A stretch of DNA of 64,000 bases from Ampullaceana balthica (taxonomy: Eukaryota; Mollusca; Gastropoda; Lymnaeidae), in the NCBI GenBank assembly GCA_944989445.1, contig CALYLW010000546.1, positions 310,001 through 374,000 of the forward strand, in the 5' to 3' direction. The position numbers were made by a program, and so were the translations under genes. Position 1 is the stretch's first letter. Each line of letters begins with the position of its first letter. Of this stretch, positions 12,356 through 29,895 are shown in pieces. Under the pieces are notes generated by a model. The model was given only the letters and a program-made list of their open reading frames with translations. It was not told the origin of the DNA and did not search any database.

Positions 12356-14002
12356 TTTTAAAATTATTTTTTTCACGAGAGCAATGTTATTGGTGCCACA
12401 ATGCTCCTGATTTAGTGTGAAATATTTCTGACATAGTCTGATATAGTGTAAACTATTCCCAACTTTTTGTAGAACACTTTGTATAAAATCATCCTTAGTG
12501 TAAAATGCTACCCACTTAGTGTAGAATACTCCTTAGAGTAAAAAAAGGAACTCCCAACTTAACAAGATTTTAATGTTTTTTAGAATTGGATTGGAACTCA
12601 TAGATTCTATAGTTTCTAAGTATTCTGTATACAGTTCATTAAAAAAAATCCCCAACTTTTTAGTTCATTACAGTAAAATCAATACAGATTTGGTAGTGTC
12701 TTTGAATCAATGTTAAGTAATTAAGCAATTTAAAGTAGACACATTACTTATCAACATAATCAATAGTTGCAAATCAGTCCCCTTAAAATTCATTCATTCA
12801 ATTGCTTTTAAAAGCTTTTACAGAAAACATGATGTTAATGAAATTACTAGTGGCGTTTAAACAAATTTCAAGAGAAAACTAGAAGTCGTGAATGGTGTGT
12901 CCCATGTTCAGGGAAAGTCGGTGATCTAAAACTCCACCAGTCATTGATAAAATTTCGTGGTGGAAAAAAAAGCCCATGTCTTTGCATATTTTTGTAATTC
13001 TAAAACTAGCCTAACTCATTAAATAATTTAATCTTTCTCTGAGGTTAAATCTTTAGAGATTGACAGAAGAAATGTAACAAATGAGAGGGCTCAGTAATAA
13101 CAGATTTAAAAAATGATATTTTATTGGGTGCGCACACACATGCCCACCTAGTTAACAACATTCATCTACTTACTCTGATATTTTGTTCCCATTATAGGTT
13201 TAAATAAAAACGTCTAACCTTTTATTTTAGATAATTTCAACTTAAAATAATCTGCATCAAACTGATAACCTTTTTATCTTTTTCTTGGGTGGTCTATTTA
13301 TATTTTTTAAGAAAGTAACTTATTTTCCCTGTAATGCATAATGGAAAGTTAAAATTCATAACTATGCATGATTAAGTCTCTGTGTTAGTGTTACAGTGTG
13401 CTTTACATAGTTTAACTTACCCTTTGGGGGAGCTTAATCTAGATGATCTCTGGATAAAGGGATTCATGCACATTTGAAGGCATTCAATTTGTTCTTGTAT
13501 AATATTTAATTCCGATCCTCTTCTGAAAGTAATTTATTACTACTGCATACAAACACATCACTTAGATGTAGTATTTGACTTAATAAGTCATTCATTGTGC
13601 AAATTTGATTGCACTATATACTTTCTTTTTGGTCCCATTTGTTTTAGGTCCTGCTGTACAAGATTTTTTCGTTGACTTTAACAGCTAATAATGATATATT
13701 TTTATGCTTGGGATGTATAAATCATTGACTTAAAGCATATATGTATATATAAATAGAATGTTTTTTCTCAGTGGCTTTCACTCATTCTATCATTTCAAAT
13801 GGCTCCCTGCTTGACACTAATGAAAGCAAGTAGCATGTAATGGATCTATTATTTTTAAAAAATAAAAACTGACATATTCTATGGTGCAGCAATATGTTGA
13901 GACTCAAAAATTTTCCAGATATACTTGGAGGATCTGTTCTTACATTTTAATATGTTCAAACCTGCTAGGAGCTAGCTTCTTACATAAAACCATTGACACA
14001 AT

Positions 14003-14130
14003 CACATGCACATACAGACACACACACTCATTCACATGTACATTCACTCACTCACACATCCATTTACATACACTTATCATCATACTTACGCACAGTTACA
14101 AACTGCGTTCACACACTAACCCATTCACAC
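14003..14130. repeat. CA-rich low-complexity tract
   Basis: Irregular CA, CACT and CATT repeats, including ACACACACACTCATTCAC. A 100-codon frame through this tract is simple-sequence artefact. Confidence 0.7.
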
Positions 14131-14462
14131 AACTCACAACTGCATCCATACCAATTTTTATAAAAAGAAACACTAACAATTGATGACTAGTATACTTTTC
14201 TTCATACTTTCTTAATATCCAAAAGCATTCAAAATTCAGCTTTAATTGGCATATACACTGTTAATTTATTCATTATTTTTAATGAAAATGTTCAAATTAT
14301 TAAAACTAAGTTAAGCATTTCTGTTTATTTTTTAACATAGAAACATAATAGAAAAGTCCCAAAATAACTTGGTATAGTTTTGGTTATTTTTTAGAATGTT
14401 TGAAAAATGCTTCTTTTGTGTGGAAAAAATACTAATTATGTGACTTAATTTTTTTTCTTCAG

Positions 14463-19287
<4,825 letters not shown>

Positions 19288-20930
19288 TTTTTGCCAGCTC
19301 AATGGCTGAACTACTATTTTCTATTGTGATGCATCTCTGCTTTTTGTTGGCCGTATGTGTGGTCCTGTATGCGTGATTTCTTGGATTGTACGCCGCCGTC
19401 TCGGAGGATGGAAGCAGAAGGGCTGGCTGTGAAAGGGGCTCGGCGCTTCCTGTGACTCTCTTCCGTCCCTCTCCCTTGCCTTGCCAAACAGCTGGAAACC
19501 TCATATACTAGATCATGAATTCTGAGAGTTGAGTAGAGAAGCAGCCCTGAGAGGGTTGTCCCGATCTTTACTGGCAAGGCTGAGGGCTGATTCTATTTAC
19601 TCTGATGACATTTTTGCCACTGCAAGAGCGGAAAGGCATTGCGAAACATGATGTGATATATGTGATAGTGCGGCAGCTTTTTGTCGCCAAGACTATGCCA
19701 CCTTTATGGTGCAAACCAAAAGACAACAATCCCTATCAGAGCTAGTGCTCTCATCACAAAGAGACAGGAGGTGCGAGAATACAAGACAATGTTTTGTGCA
19801 GCTTTCAGTTCATGTTATCTCGTTTGTTGTGGGATCTGAATTTTTGTCTGGTTTATGGATGCTTAGGTCAGCGCTCAATCTCCTTAACAGAAATGTAGAG
19901 CTGTGAAAGTTTGAATAGGATATTAATAACATTTTTTGTTAAAAACCTCAGCAAATTGAAAGAAAAATTCATTTTGAATTGATGCAGTTTAAGTAAAGTT
20001 TTGTACATAAATATTTGTTTACCAATTTTGTTTTAGAGCATTGAATCTTCTTTCAACTGCATGCCAAAAAAAAGGAAAAACATATTTTAAAAATATTAAT
20101 ATATATTTAGCTCATATAGTTTGAGAAAGGGAAATGGAATCAGCCAATGAATAACTTAAATCTGTTTAAATCCCTACACAGAAAGTGGTTTAAAATGTAG
20201 AACCTTAATGCTGAATTAAAAAAAATATTGTTGTATCTTAAAAAACGAAAAGATATTTCCAAAATAATTCTGAAAAAAAAATGAAGAAATTTTTATTTTT
20301 AGATTTCTTTTAATTTGCTTAATCAGAAATTTATCTATATATATATATATCTATATATATCTTGATTGGATAATTTTTGTGTGGATGAATTAGCTTATTT
20401 ATAAACCAAGCTAGGAATTTCAACTTTATTTGTGTGATTTCTCGCAGATGATTTATTTCCAAGCTCTTATGTACTCATGTTCTGTAGTTTGTAAACCATA
20501 CAGGTCTGAAACAAAACATGGTTATCCCAACCCTATATGAAAATGCCAGAATGACACAAGTTACATACAATCAGACTCACAATAGTGGAGAAAATATCCA
20601 CCTCCCCTGTGATAACAGTTAACTGCTTTAATTGCACTAGCAAAGCGTTACAATAACAAATTACCCCCAAAAAAAAAGCAAAATCTTTAAGTACGCAGGG
20701 CAAATATATCTGATAATAAAACGATACTGCTTGATCGTTTATGATGCTTGAGATGATCCCGTAAGTTACCAACATTATCACTGACCAGTAGAGGTATTCT
20801 TGTAGTTTCTGTAAAGTATTTGTAAAGTGTTATTTAATTTTTTTATTCAACTTATTTACGCTTAATTTTTAAGTTTGGTTCAATTAGTATTGATTCTTTT
20901 AGAATCTTAAATAAAGAAAAGTGTGTAACA
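19288..20930 (+). other. GNAS: Probable Gs alpha 3' untranslated region
   Basis: It follows the stop codon. AATAAA at 20715-20720 and 20910-20915 are candidate polyadenylation signals. The second is followed by GT-rich sequence (AAGTGTGTAAC) expected downstream of cleavage. A TA microsatellite lies at about 20336-20360. The true 3' end needs transcript data. Confidence 0.4.
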
Positions 20931-21669
20931 TATATTTAAAGTTTGAAGTGTGTAAGAATGTGAGTATGGCTCTTAACTAAAAACTATGGACATTTCTCCA
21001 TGAGCTATGACTGCTGGCAAAGTATTTAGCATAGAGCCAAAGGGAATGAATTGTCTAATTTTTTAATAGATTGATATGAAGAATGGATGTCATTTAAATG
21101 ATGTGCATGTATCACTTTAACATATAATTGTCATTTTTCAAATTATTATCATAATTAATTTTTTTGTAAACTGGAAAAAAAGAAGCACTAAACTTTTTTT
21201 AAATTAAAAATAACCAACCTTCCTCTGGACACAAGCTTTGTCCACATGAAACTGCTCAGCTGGATTTTTATCATATTCTATGTTGTTTGATTGTTAGCGT
21301 TGATATATTTTGTTCAATGTTAAAATTGGATTAATTGATTTTACTGAATGAGTTTTTAGAATTAATAAACCTGTTTCTTTGCTGGTTTGAAATTTAAACG
21401 TTTACATTTTTATAAAAACAGTCAAGAGTTTTGCTATGGCCTTTTTAAAAATATTATGTATAACTTGAAAATTGGGTCTACTTGTAATGAAGCCAAAAAT
21501 GAAGCCATTTTTAATATTAAATTTTAGAGAAACTTTGTGTAAATATTTTAACAACTAACCTGAATGCAAATTAATAGAATCTAGGCTCTCATCCTGACAA
21601 GATTTTCAACTTAGTGCCTACTCTTGTAAAGATGTATCAGGAATATAAAAGCATATCTGAATGTTGAAG

Positions 21670-21766
21670 TACATCTGAATGTAACAGCCTGACTGTAATT
21701 ACATGTAAATGTAACAGCCTGCCTCTAAGATACATCTGTATGTAACAGCCTGGCTGTTCGTACATA
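21670..21766. repeat. 30-bp tandem repeat, three copies
   Basis: Three diverged units share ATGTAACAGCCTG preceded by TACAT, starting near 21670, 21700 and 21731. Non-coding. Confidence 0.7.
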
Positions 21767-22160
21767 ACCTCAGGATAGTGTTACTTGACCAGAAGGCTAA
21801 TTGAAAATCCTAAAAAGGGAAAAAAGAAAAGCTAATATTCTTAGAGCTCTTACGGACCAATATAAAAAGTCCCCCATCAGAAATAAAAAGCTGATTGATA
21901 CAATTCTCCAATGATTGGATTATGTGAAGTTTTAAAGCTTTTTTGGCTCATGCATTTTTGGTTGGTGGAATATCTTGAAGCAGATTTCCATTTTATCTTT
22001 TATTGAAATAAGCACCTACAAAATGACTAAAACACTATACACACACCAGTTATTGAGGAAAAAAAGTAATGCATTGTTGAATGATATCAAAGGATATTAA
22101 TTCATTATGAAAAATCTTGAACATTTATGAGTACTAAAGTTTGTTAGCATATCATGTACA

Positions 22161-22192
22161 GGAGAGAGAGAGAGAGCGAGAGAGAGAAAGAG
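22161..22192. repeat. GA microsatellite
   Basis: GA dinucleotide run interrupted by single C and A substitutions. Confidence 0.9.
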
Positions 22193-23165
22193 ATTAACTG
22201 CTTATTTTAAGTTGATGATGGTGGTCTGTCATGTTTTAATGTCAGCTAGACAACACAGAATTGAACTAATGTGCATGTTTGCCTCTAAAATTCAATGATC
22301 ATATTTTGTCTTACTGCAATGTATACAGCTGGATCCCATTGGTGCACATACAAAAGGCCAATTTGAATGTGTCATTGTAATGGAATGAGTGAACTATTAA
22401 TAAGAATGCCAAACTGTTGTGAGTTTTCAATCATTTAAAATTGGGGATCCTTGTAGTGTTTGAGTGATTTTACATAATCAACTGGGTGAGGCCATTAAGT
22501 TTTTTCTCATGACCAGTTCCATGATGAAAATAACCTGCCTTTATCCATGATGGAATGTTGCACTTATCCTATTTCTTCATCAGTAGTGTGCTTGATTGTA
22601 ATTATTGTTTGAATTTGTCCAGAGTTTTGACCATTCTTGAGTGTTACACAGCTGTTTAGACATAGTACTCCAGCAAAAATGGTAGCCTATGCCTTTTGAC
22701 AAGTTTTCAAGAGACTGTAAAATAATTTAATAAATGACCAACTTGTCCAAGATAAGCATTCTGTGTTTAATGTGGCTCTAAATTGTTTGCCAATTTAAAC
22801 AAAAACTACACTACAATAACCAATCAATTACTCTGGAGTCAGAATGTTTGAAATTTGAAGACATTGCCTCTTAGTTTTAGAGATGAATTTTTCTCTTCAG
22901 ATGTTTATCTTAAACAATATTGAAAACAAAATAGTTTCTAATAAATTTCTTTGATATTATATTATTTTATGAACTCATTTTTTTAAAGGGCTTTTTTAAA
23001 ATTTGATAGTGTTGCTCATTATTTTTTTTTAGCAATTTCCTGATGTTTTGATTGCTTTATAGAATTTTTCAAAATTTTATCATTTGTTTTCAAATCAAAT
23101 GTTCTGTGATACTGTTAATGTGTCACTTATTTACCACTTCTCGCTGATTAATCAGTCGGTCCTCT

Positions 23166-23233
23166 AAGCTTGGCTTATTGAATGAGTGGAGTTAATCAGT
23201 TATGAAAGCTTAGCTTATTGAGTGAGTGGAGTT
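23166..23233. repeat. Direct duplication of a 28-bp block
   Basis: The block beginning AAGCTTGGCTTATTGAATGA recurs 40 bp later with two substitutions (AAGCTTAGCTTATTGAGTGA), each followed by GTGGAGTT. Confidence 0.7.
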
Positions 23234-26200
23234 TTTAGTACCTTTCCTACCATATCTTCTGTGTACTTTCTTGGGAAACCCTTAGTACTTATCTTCAGCT
23301 TCTGACCCAACCCTCGGCCTTATAATATTGTAAAGGTTATTTGCGCATATAAATCTCTCTATTGAATTATTAGAATTTCTTCCAATGCATGGCTAATTTG
23401 AATGGGGAATTCATTTATCTGTACCATATTTCAGTACTGCAAGTTTTTATTTTTATTTTTAGAAATTCAATCAAATTCTCTTTTCAATCAAGAGAAAGTC
23501 CCAACATAAAATTATTTTGGTATAAAGTAGGAGGATGAGCTGAAGAGTAAGCTAATATGGATTCTCTTAATATTTCTTCCTTCTTATCGGACTGCTAAAT
23601 GGCTTTCATAATTTTTTTTATCTGAAGTGCAGGTGTTTTGCCAATTCTCTAACTTTTTATTAAGTGTGAAGCCTAAATAGACTTCGTCAACATTTGTGGA
23701 ACTGTTTACTATAATTAATCAACACCTTGTTAAAGCTTGAATGTGAGTTGATATTACGCTTGATCCTTTTGCTGGCATGACATGTTAATTGGTAAGGAAA
23801 TCCTCTGAATGCTAAACAAATTTCGAGAAGTCTTATCATAATTTTATTTTCTCAAAAGAAATAATTTTTTTAAAACACTGGTCCTGTTAGTTAATTGGCA
23901 CTCTGTGGTAAATATCAACTACCAGTTTTGGTTGACTGGAGATATCCGGTCTGTTTGACCACAGATAAACCAAGAGCGATTGTTAAGGGACAACCAGATT
24001 AATTTGATAGAATATTAAACTAAATTGAGTAGAAATGACCATCTAGGTTGACCAGGGACTACCATTTGGATTGTCTTTTTCTGAGAAGGAGATAGGGAAG
24101 ATTTATTAGGAAAATTATAGAGTTCTTAAAATATGACATTTTGCGCCATGACTAGCCTCCATTCTTCCCTTCCAAGTTTTGTCCCGATACTCATAGCATA
24201 TTAAGTCTCAGATAAATGTTCAATGTTCATCATGCAGTTTTTTTTCTTCCCGGTGTGTAAGGGTAAGAAAACTTAATGGCGCACAATTTTTTTATAATGC
24301 ATCATCTTTTCAAATCTAAACTGAACATATTTTTTTATTCCCCTGAAGTTTCTTTGTTTTCTTCCTGAGAAAGAGTTTTGTTACATGCATTGAGACTGAA
24401 ATGTCTTTGGTGGGTATAGTATTATATTTATTCGATTAAATTACTTTGAACAGCACTCCCTACATATACCGCTGCAAGAAAATGTTTTTTTAAAGAACTC
24501 CCCACATCCATTTTTTCCCTAATTACTGAGAAATCAATGTTAGTTTGATAGTTATGTGATTGTGCATCTGCTTTAAGATTTACCTAAACTTTCTTTTTAT
24601 TGGTGACTTAGGTTGTAATATTATTGTGAATGAACTTAACTTTATCAGATTCAAGATTTCATTAACTTGTGTTATAGGGAGGATTATGTTTTGACCTCCT
24701 AAGATTGGTTGTTCCGCACAGCACCTGATGTATCTGAATTCTGTTTTATTCAGTTTCCAGATATTTATCTTATGGAGAAAAAAAGGGTTGTAAATTTATA
24801 ATTATATTTTTTTAAAGAGTCAATTTTTATTTCATCTCAACTTGAATAGTTGTAGATTTGTGCCATTTGAAAAAAGGCTGTACCATTACTATATTTATTA
24901 ATTCTTTGTCTGACTATTCTAGAAATATTATTTTTATTTTCAAGATTTCAGACATGAAAAAAAAATGCCTGAATTTGCCTTTGTTTGTGGATGAGTTGCT
25001 GTCTAAAATGATTCAGGAAGAGAAGTTACCACTTATCTTTACTACCCATCATTGAACTTATGCAGTTGAGTAGAAAACTAATTTACTGTAGTTATGACAC
25101 ATTATCATGGGAAGACCTTTCTTTAAAAATTCATCTTGACAATTGAAATGAATAGTGAAACTGGTGGAGGAGAGACTAGTGAATAACTACCATAGTACTC
25201 TTCTCATTTTCACTCTAATATATTTTGTTAAAAGCTTTGAAAATTGATATGGAAAAGGTAGAGAGATTGATTATTCAAAACACCTATATTGTAGCAACAG
25301 CCCTAAGATGAACTTCTAAATTATAGGCCCTTTAACTGTCATCCCTTATATCTGGTCACAAAGTTTTGATAAGAGCTTCCAATTTTGTTTAATTTTATTG
25401 GACCAATCGGTGATCTTTCTGATGGCACTTATAAAAGAAGAAGGTGACATACTACTAAAGGGTGTGTTTGATTCTAACAATTGTGTGACACCATGATTTA
25501 AGATAATTGCCTCCTCAGATGGTGTTGTTTCTGTCCCTTTTATTGTCTACTGTGCAGCAACTGCTAGAAAATGGTGGATAAGCTAAGCTACTAATTATGT
25601 CTAGGATTTATGATATGCAATGTTTACCCACAACCGTTATCAATGTAACTTACATAGTAATGCTCATGTTTCTTTCTTTGTCCCCATCTTTCATTCTTAG
25701 CATTTTTTACTATGTAAGGACAACAATTTTTTTAATGATTTTTTTTATTTGACAAAATAGAAGCATCATGTTATGTAGATACTACTTATATATTTAAATT
25801 TAATTTCATTGGATCATCTATCACAAGTTTTTTTTTATTTTGAATTGTTAGTGATGATGATAATGACTATCAATACTATTAATACTAATTTTTCTGAAAC
25901 CTTTGAGTCTTTGTTTCTTGACATTTTTCAAATATCCTGCAACATCTATAGGCTGATGAACAAATGGACTTGTTTGCCAGCCCATAAGTAGCATGATGTG
26001 GGTGAATGGATGTTGAAAGAAGTCTAACAAAATTATGTGGATGACTGGATGCCTAACATACTCTCTTAATCATATAACACAATATCATGTTTTTGGGGTG
26101 AAGTGTTTAGCTTATAAAAACAAGTCCTCATCGGTCAGTTTCTGTTTCAGGGGTCATATAAATTTTAATAGTAGGGAAGCATTTTAAATTTATTCATTGG

Positions 26201-27042
26201 GCCTTGTAACCTATTTTTTTTCTATGGGTTTTGATGTAGCAACAGAGCATTTTAGATAGAAAGCCTGACACTAAAATAAAAGGTGTGGAATATGGTGGAG
26301 TCGTATGTTAGCACCAGTGAGATTGTCAGAATCATTAAGTTCAATTTGTCATTTTAATTTTTATCTCCCTCCCATTATATATATTTATATATAATATATA
26401 TCTACACACATAATAATCTATTAATCTGCATTATTAGAATGTAAAACCGTTCTTGCTCATGCATAATTCAACCAACAGATTGTATTGTATGTCATTAACC
26501 TTTTGACCTGTCAATAATGAATGAAAGAACTATGTACTGCAGAAAAAAGTGTTTGATTTTCCTGTTCCATTTGTTTGGAAAAATTAAGAGTGGATTGTTT
26601 TTGCCACTACTGTGGTGGTTGAGGTGGGGAGGGGGGGGGGAATAGTGGAGAGCATGGAAATGGAATGGCAGGGGGGCATTTGATATTTAATGAGGATGTT
26701 TTGTACATTGCTGGATAATTTTGGGCGATACAGGGGAATGACAGTTTAATAGCAATGCCAGTTTAATAGCAATGCCAGCAAATGGAAAGGTGTGAGGTTG
26801 ATGGGTTGGCAGGTGTGATGGAGATGAGGGCAAGTGGATATGGATGGATAATGGGGAGTAATGGCTCATGGGGTCTTCGATCCATATCTTTAAAAGAAAT
26901 TGGTTTAAATTCATTTGTTTTTTTATTTGATTATTTAAAAGGACTCAGAAATTTTAAAAAATGTAGTTATACATATAAATATTTTAAAAAAAACACACAT
27001 AAAAATCATTTTCCTTGCTCAATAAAGAATTAAGTTTCTTAC

Positions 27043-27100
27043 ATATGCTGGATCCACACCCGGTTTCTGCTCGGGAAAATTTGAGATATACTGTTGGATG
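27043..27100 (-). CDS. Candidate orphan exon, unidentified
   Basis: On the minus strand, acceptor TTGTTTTATAG is followed by a 58-bp GC-richer segment encoding IQQYISNFPEQKPGVDPAY and then GTAAGA, a good donor. If the donor is ignored, the frame runs on to TGA at 27019-27021. The entry phase (one base completing a codon) fits a join from SEH1 exon 9 or from exon 10's upstream neighbour, so an alternative SEH1 terminus is conceivable. No family is recognised. It could equally be chance. Confidence 0.25.
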
Positions 27101-28912
27101 CTATAAAACAAAATATATACGCACGTGACATATGTTAATTTAAAAAAAAATAAAATGTAACTTTTATTGAATTTAATTTAAGGGGTACAGTAGATAACAT
27201 ATTTTTGAATATAAAACTAAATTTATTTCCAAACTTTAAATGGATTGCACCCACAGAACAAAGAAACACTAATGGAATAAAACTTTACATAAAGTCATAT
27301 AATTCTATCAATGATACATTAAAATAATAATAATACCAAACTAAAAAAAGGATCACCAGGTTATCTGAGTGGTTATACAAAAAAAAAGCTTTGATATTTT
27401 TAAAGCAGCATCTCTCAAGGTGATAACTAATTCAAGAAATACTCTGATGAAATATTTGTCTATTCAACACATTTCCACTGTCCATCATTGAAATCTGTCA
27501 TTTAAATCTCATGTCTTTTTTAAAACATCTCTTTTCATTAAAACAATTATGCTTTAATTAAGTTTAATTAAAAACAAAACAACCCCAAAAAGATGCAATT
27601 TTGTGTATATTTAAAAATAAAATACTTTAGCATGCTGTATTGTGTAATGGGGAGATTGTAATTTGTTAAGCATGATTATTTCTGTTAAAATAATGTTAAA
27701 ATATTGGTGGTTTGATAAATGAGAAAGAAAATTGAGATCTCTAAGTAAAGTAATACTACAGATATAAGTTTTTAGATTAGCGATTAAAAACATACCATAG
27801 AACTTATTCTTCTACACAGCTTTTCATGACAATTTGTAATAGTTGTAGTGGAAACTTACTGGAGCTCTCGAAAAGGATAATTATTGGAATTATTCATAGT
27901 AATAATTATGATAACTTTTCCATGGGACTTACTCTATCAGATTATAATTGGAGCTACAGTATTCAACCACTGTGTCTTCTGTTGCAATCGTAATATTCTA
28001 AATAAAATGAACCGTCGTAGGGTAATCGTCTGTTTTAATTGTAATACTTTTGAATATATCAAATTTATATAATATAACTGATGAATGTGCAGTTATGTGT
28101 TTCAAGTGTTTCAAAACCCATTCAGACAGAACAAGATACTGAGCCATTCCTGAGAAGTGAGTTGTGAACCTCACAAAATCTGATTATATATCTCCATTGA
28201 TGGTGACCAAGCTGGGTCTTCACCAAATTAACTTTAATTTTAGAAATTGTGTCAAGAGAAGAAATCTGCTGCTAGGGAATAGCTTATTTGGTATAAAATC
28301 TAAGCTTGGGTGATTTCATAAGCACACCTTCTCCATGAACCAAACTCATGATATTTTGAAAAATATAATTTTTTAAAAATTTCAATATATAATCATTATC
28401 ATTAAGGCACAAATCTATTAAAAAATATTCTGAAGTATTTTTACATATAACATTTCAATATGTCCACCCAAATGTTGACATTTTTTGGCTGGGGATACTG
28501 ATGAATACATTTTGCTTAAAAAGCAAAAAAAATTATTCTTGTTAAAGCATTATGTAATTCAGAATAAAAAGATTAGTGGATTTACTACAGCATTGTTTAT
28601 GTCGTGTGACGTAACGGACAACATTCTATACAATTAGTTTATCATTGATATGACAACTGGAGTCACATATTCTATCTGCAGGCATAATCAATACCTGTTT
28701 TATTTCACATGTAATCATGATTTGAAAAAGAATAAATAACAAAATGTTAAGCATGAAATTGCAATTACAGAGAAATAATGCCTATATTTTATAACATGAA
28801 TTGGAAGAGAGAATATAACATAACTGAGTAGGCAGTGTTATTAATACTAAAAAAAATTATACTCTACAGCTTGGTCGAAGAGCTGAATTTCTTAAAATAA
28901 AAATAAAAACAA
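27101..28912. other. AT-rich intergenic stretch downstream of SEH1
   Basis: No gene recognised. TTTATT at about 28698 would be a minus-strand AATAAA and could serve SEH1, but nothing else supports it. Confidence 0.4.
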
Positions 28913-29409
28913 CCCGTAAAAAACCAAGTTTTTGACTATAAATCCTTTAAGTATGAGACGTAACTAAAAGAATGTTCATTATAACACGCAGCGCAAGACC
29001 ATCCAAAAATACAAAATTGCAGTTGTGTCGTAAAACGTGTTTAATATAATGCGCACCGATCAGGAATAGGTTTATAAAAAGTGTTGTCAGTAAAATACGC
29101 ACCTTATTGCGCGACAGAAAGGTTGTTCAATATAATACGCACCGCGACGCTCTATCTCAAAAAATAGCATGATACATAGGAATAAATAAAATAATCAAAA
29201 AAATCAATAATTTAATTACGGTAAATGCGATCGATCTGAAATTTTGATACATTGATTTTATCATCGGTACAAAACTGCCTGCAAAATTTCAGCTCGCTAT
29301 CTTGCGAGCAAGTGGGTTAAAAATCGATCAAAAGTTTTGGCGACAAGCAAGCAAGCAAGCAAGGTCGGTCGGTCGGCCGCAGACACCACGAGTTAATATA
29401 AAGGATTTA
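28913..29409 (+). mobile_element. Dispersed repeat R1, copy 1
   Basis: About 85-90% similar by eye to 57924-58404. It starts CCCGTAAAAAACC, carries several RTGCGCA/ATACGCACC motifs, a CAAGCAAGCAAG run and GGTCGGTCGGTCGG, and ends ATAAAGGATTT. AAATCCTTTA near the left end and TAAAGGATTT at the right end form a 10-bp inverted pair. No ORF. The class is unknown. Confidence 0.75.
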
Positions 29410-29801
29410 AAAAAGGATTTGCTGCAGGTATTTCAGCATTGAGTATTCCAGAGGTTACCTCAAACAAAACAAGCCAAGCTGAAATAATTAGGGCAATTCA
29501 ATGATGATTCAACACCAAGGTTGAAATTTCACAAATAGTTTCAGTAATTTAAATAAGAAAATTTAATTAAAGCAGGGCCTTTCTTCTGTGTTCAGAGCCA
29601 TTGTAAAATTGTGGAACAAACAATTCTTGTGAAGTCTAGTTAAAACTAGTTTCTTGTAAGCACTGGTAGTACTATTTAAGTTTTTGAGCACTAGTACCAG
29701 TAATTATTTCAATTTTTAGCAATATAACCAATTTCACTTTTGAGCACTGGTAGAACAATTTCACTTGAGCACTATTAAAGTAGAGCTATTTCACTTTTTC
29801 A

Positions 29802-29895
29802 CTAATAGAACAATTTCCCTTGATCAACTTTGATGTCCATATATGGCCAACCAGAAGCTCGTTTGATGTTCATTGTTCCTGGAGGTGGTGCTGGT
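29802..29895 (-). CDS. SEH1L: SEH1 exon 10 (C-terminus)
   Basis: Acceptor TTTCTTTGCAG. It encodes a proline-rich start ([20 protein letters not shown]) and ends KLFY, then TAG at 29804-29802. This tail is outside the propeller and is expected to be variable between species. Confidence 0.85.

Larger units (their letters stand above)
10661..14462. other. Non-coding DNA directly upstream of the first visible Gs alpha exon
   Basis: Probably intronic, since the exon at 14463 begins mid-codon and so an upstream coding exon must exist. No exon with the Gs alpha helical-domain sequence was recognised here. It contains the repeat at 11491-12355 and a CA-rich stretch at 14003-14130. Confidence 0.55.
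20931..27018. other. Intergenic AT-rich DNA between Gs alpha and the SEH1 side
   Basis: No coding segment recognised. It contains the short tandem repeats listed at 21670, 22161 and 23166, a G-run near 26626-26640 and a 17-bp duplicated string at about 26743-26776 (TTTAATAGCAATGCCAG twice). Short frames here are uncharacteristic of proteins. Confidence 0.5.

Noticed and set aside
13881..14183. 100-codon frame rich in His, Thr and Ser
   Set aside because: Produced by the CA-rich tract; no splice or start context.
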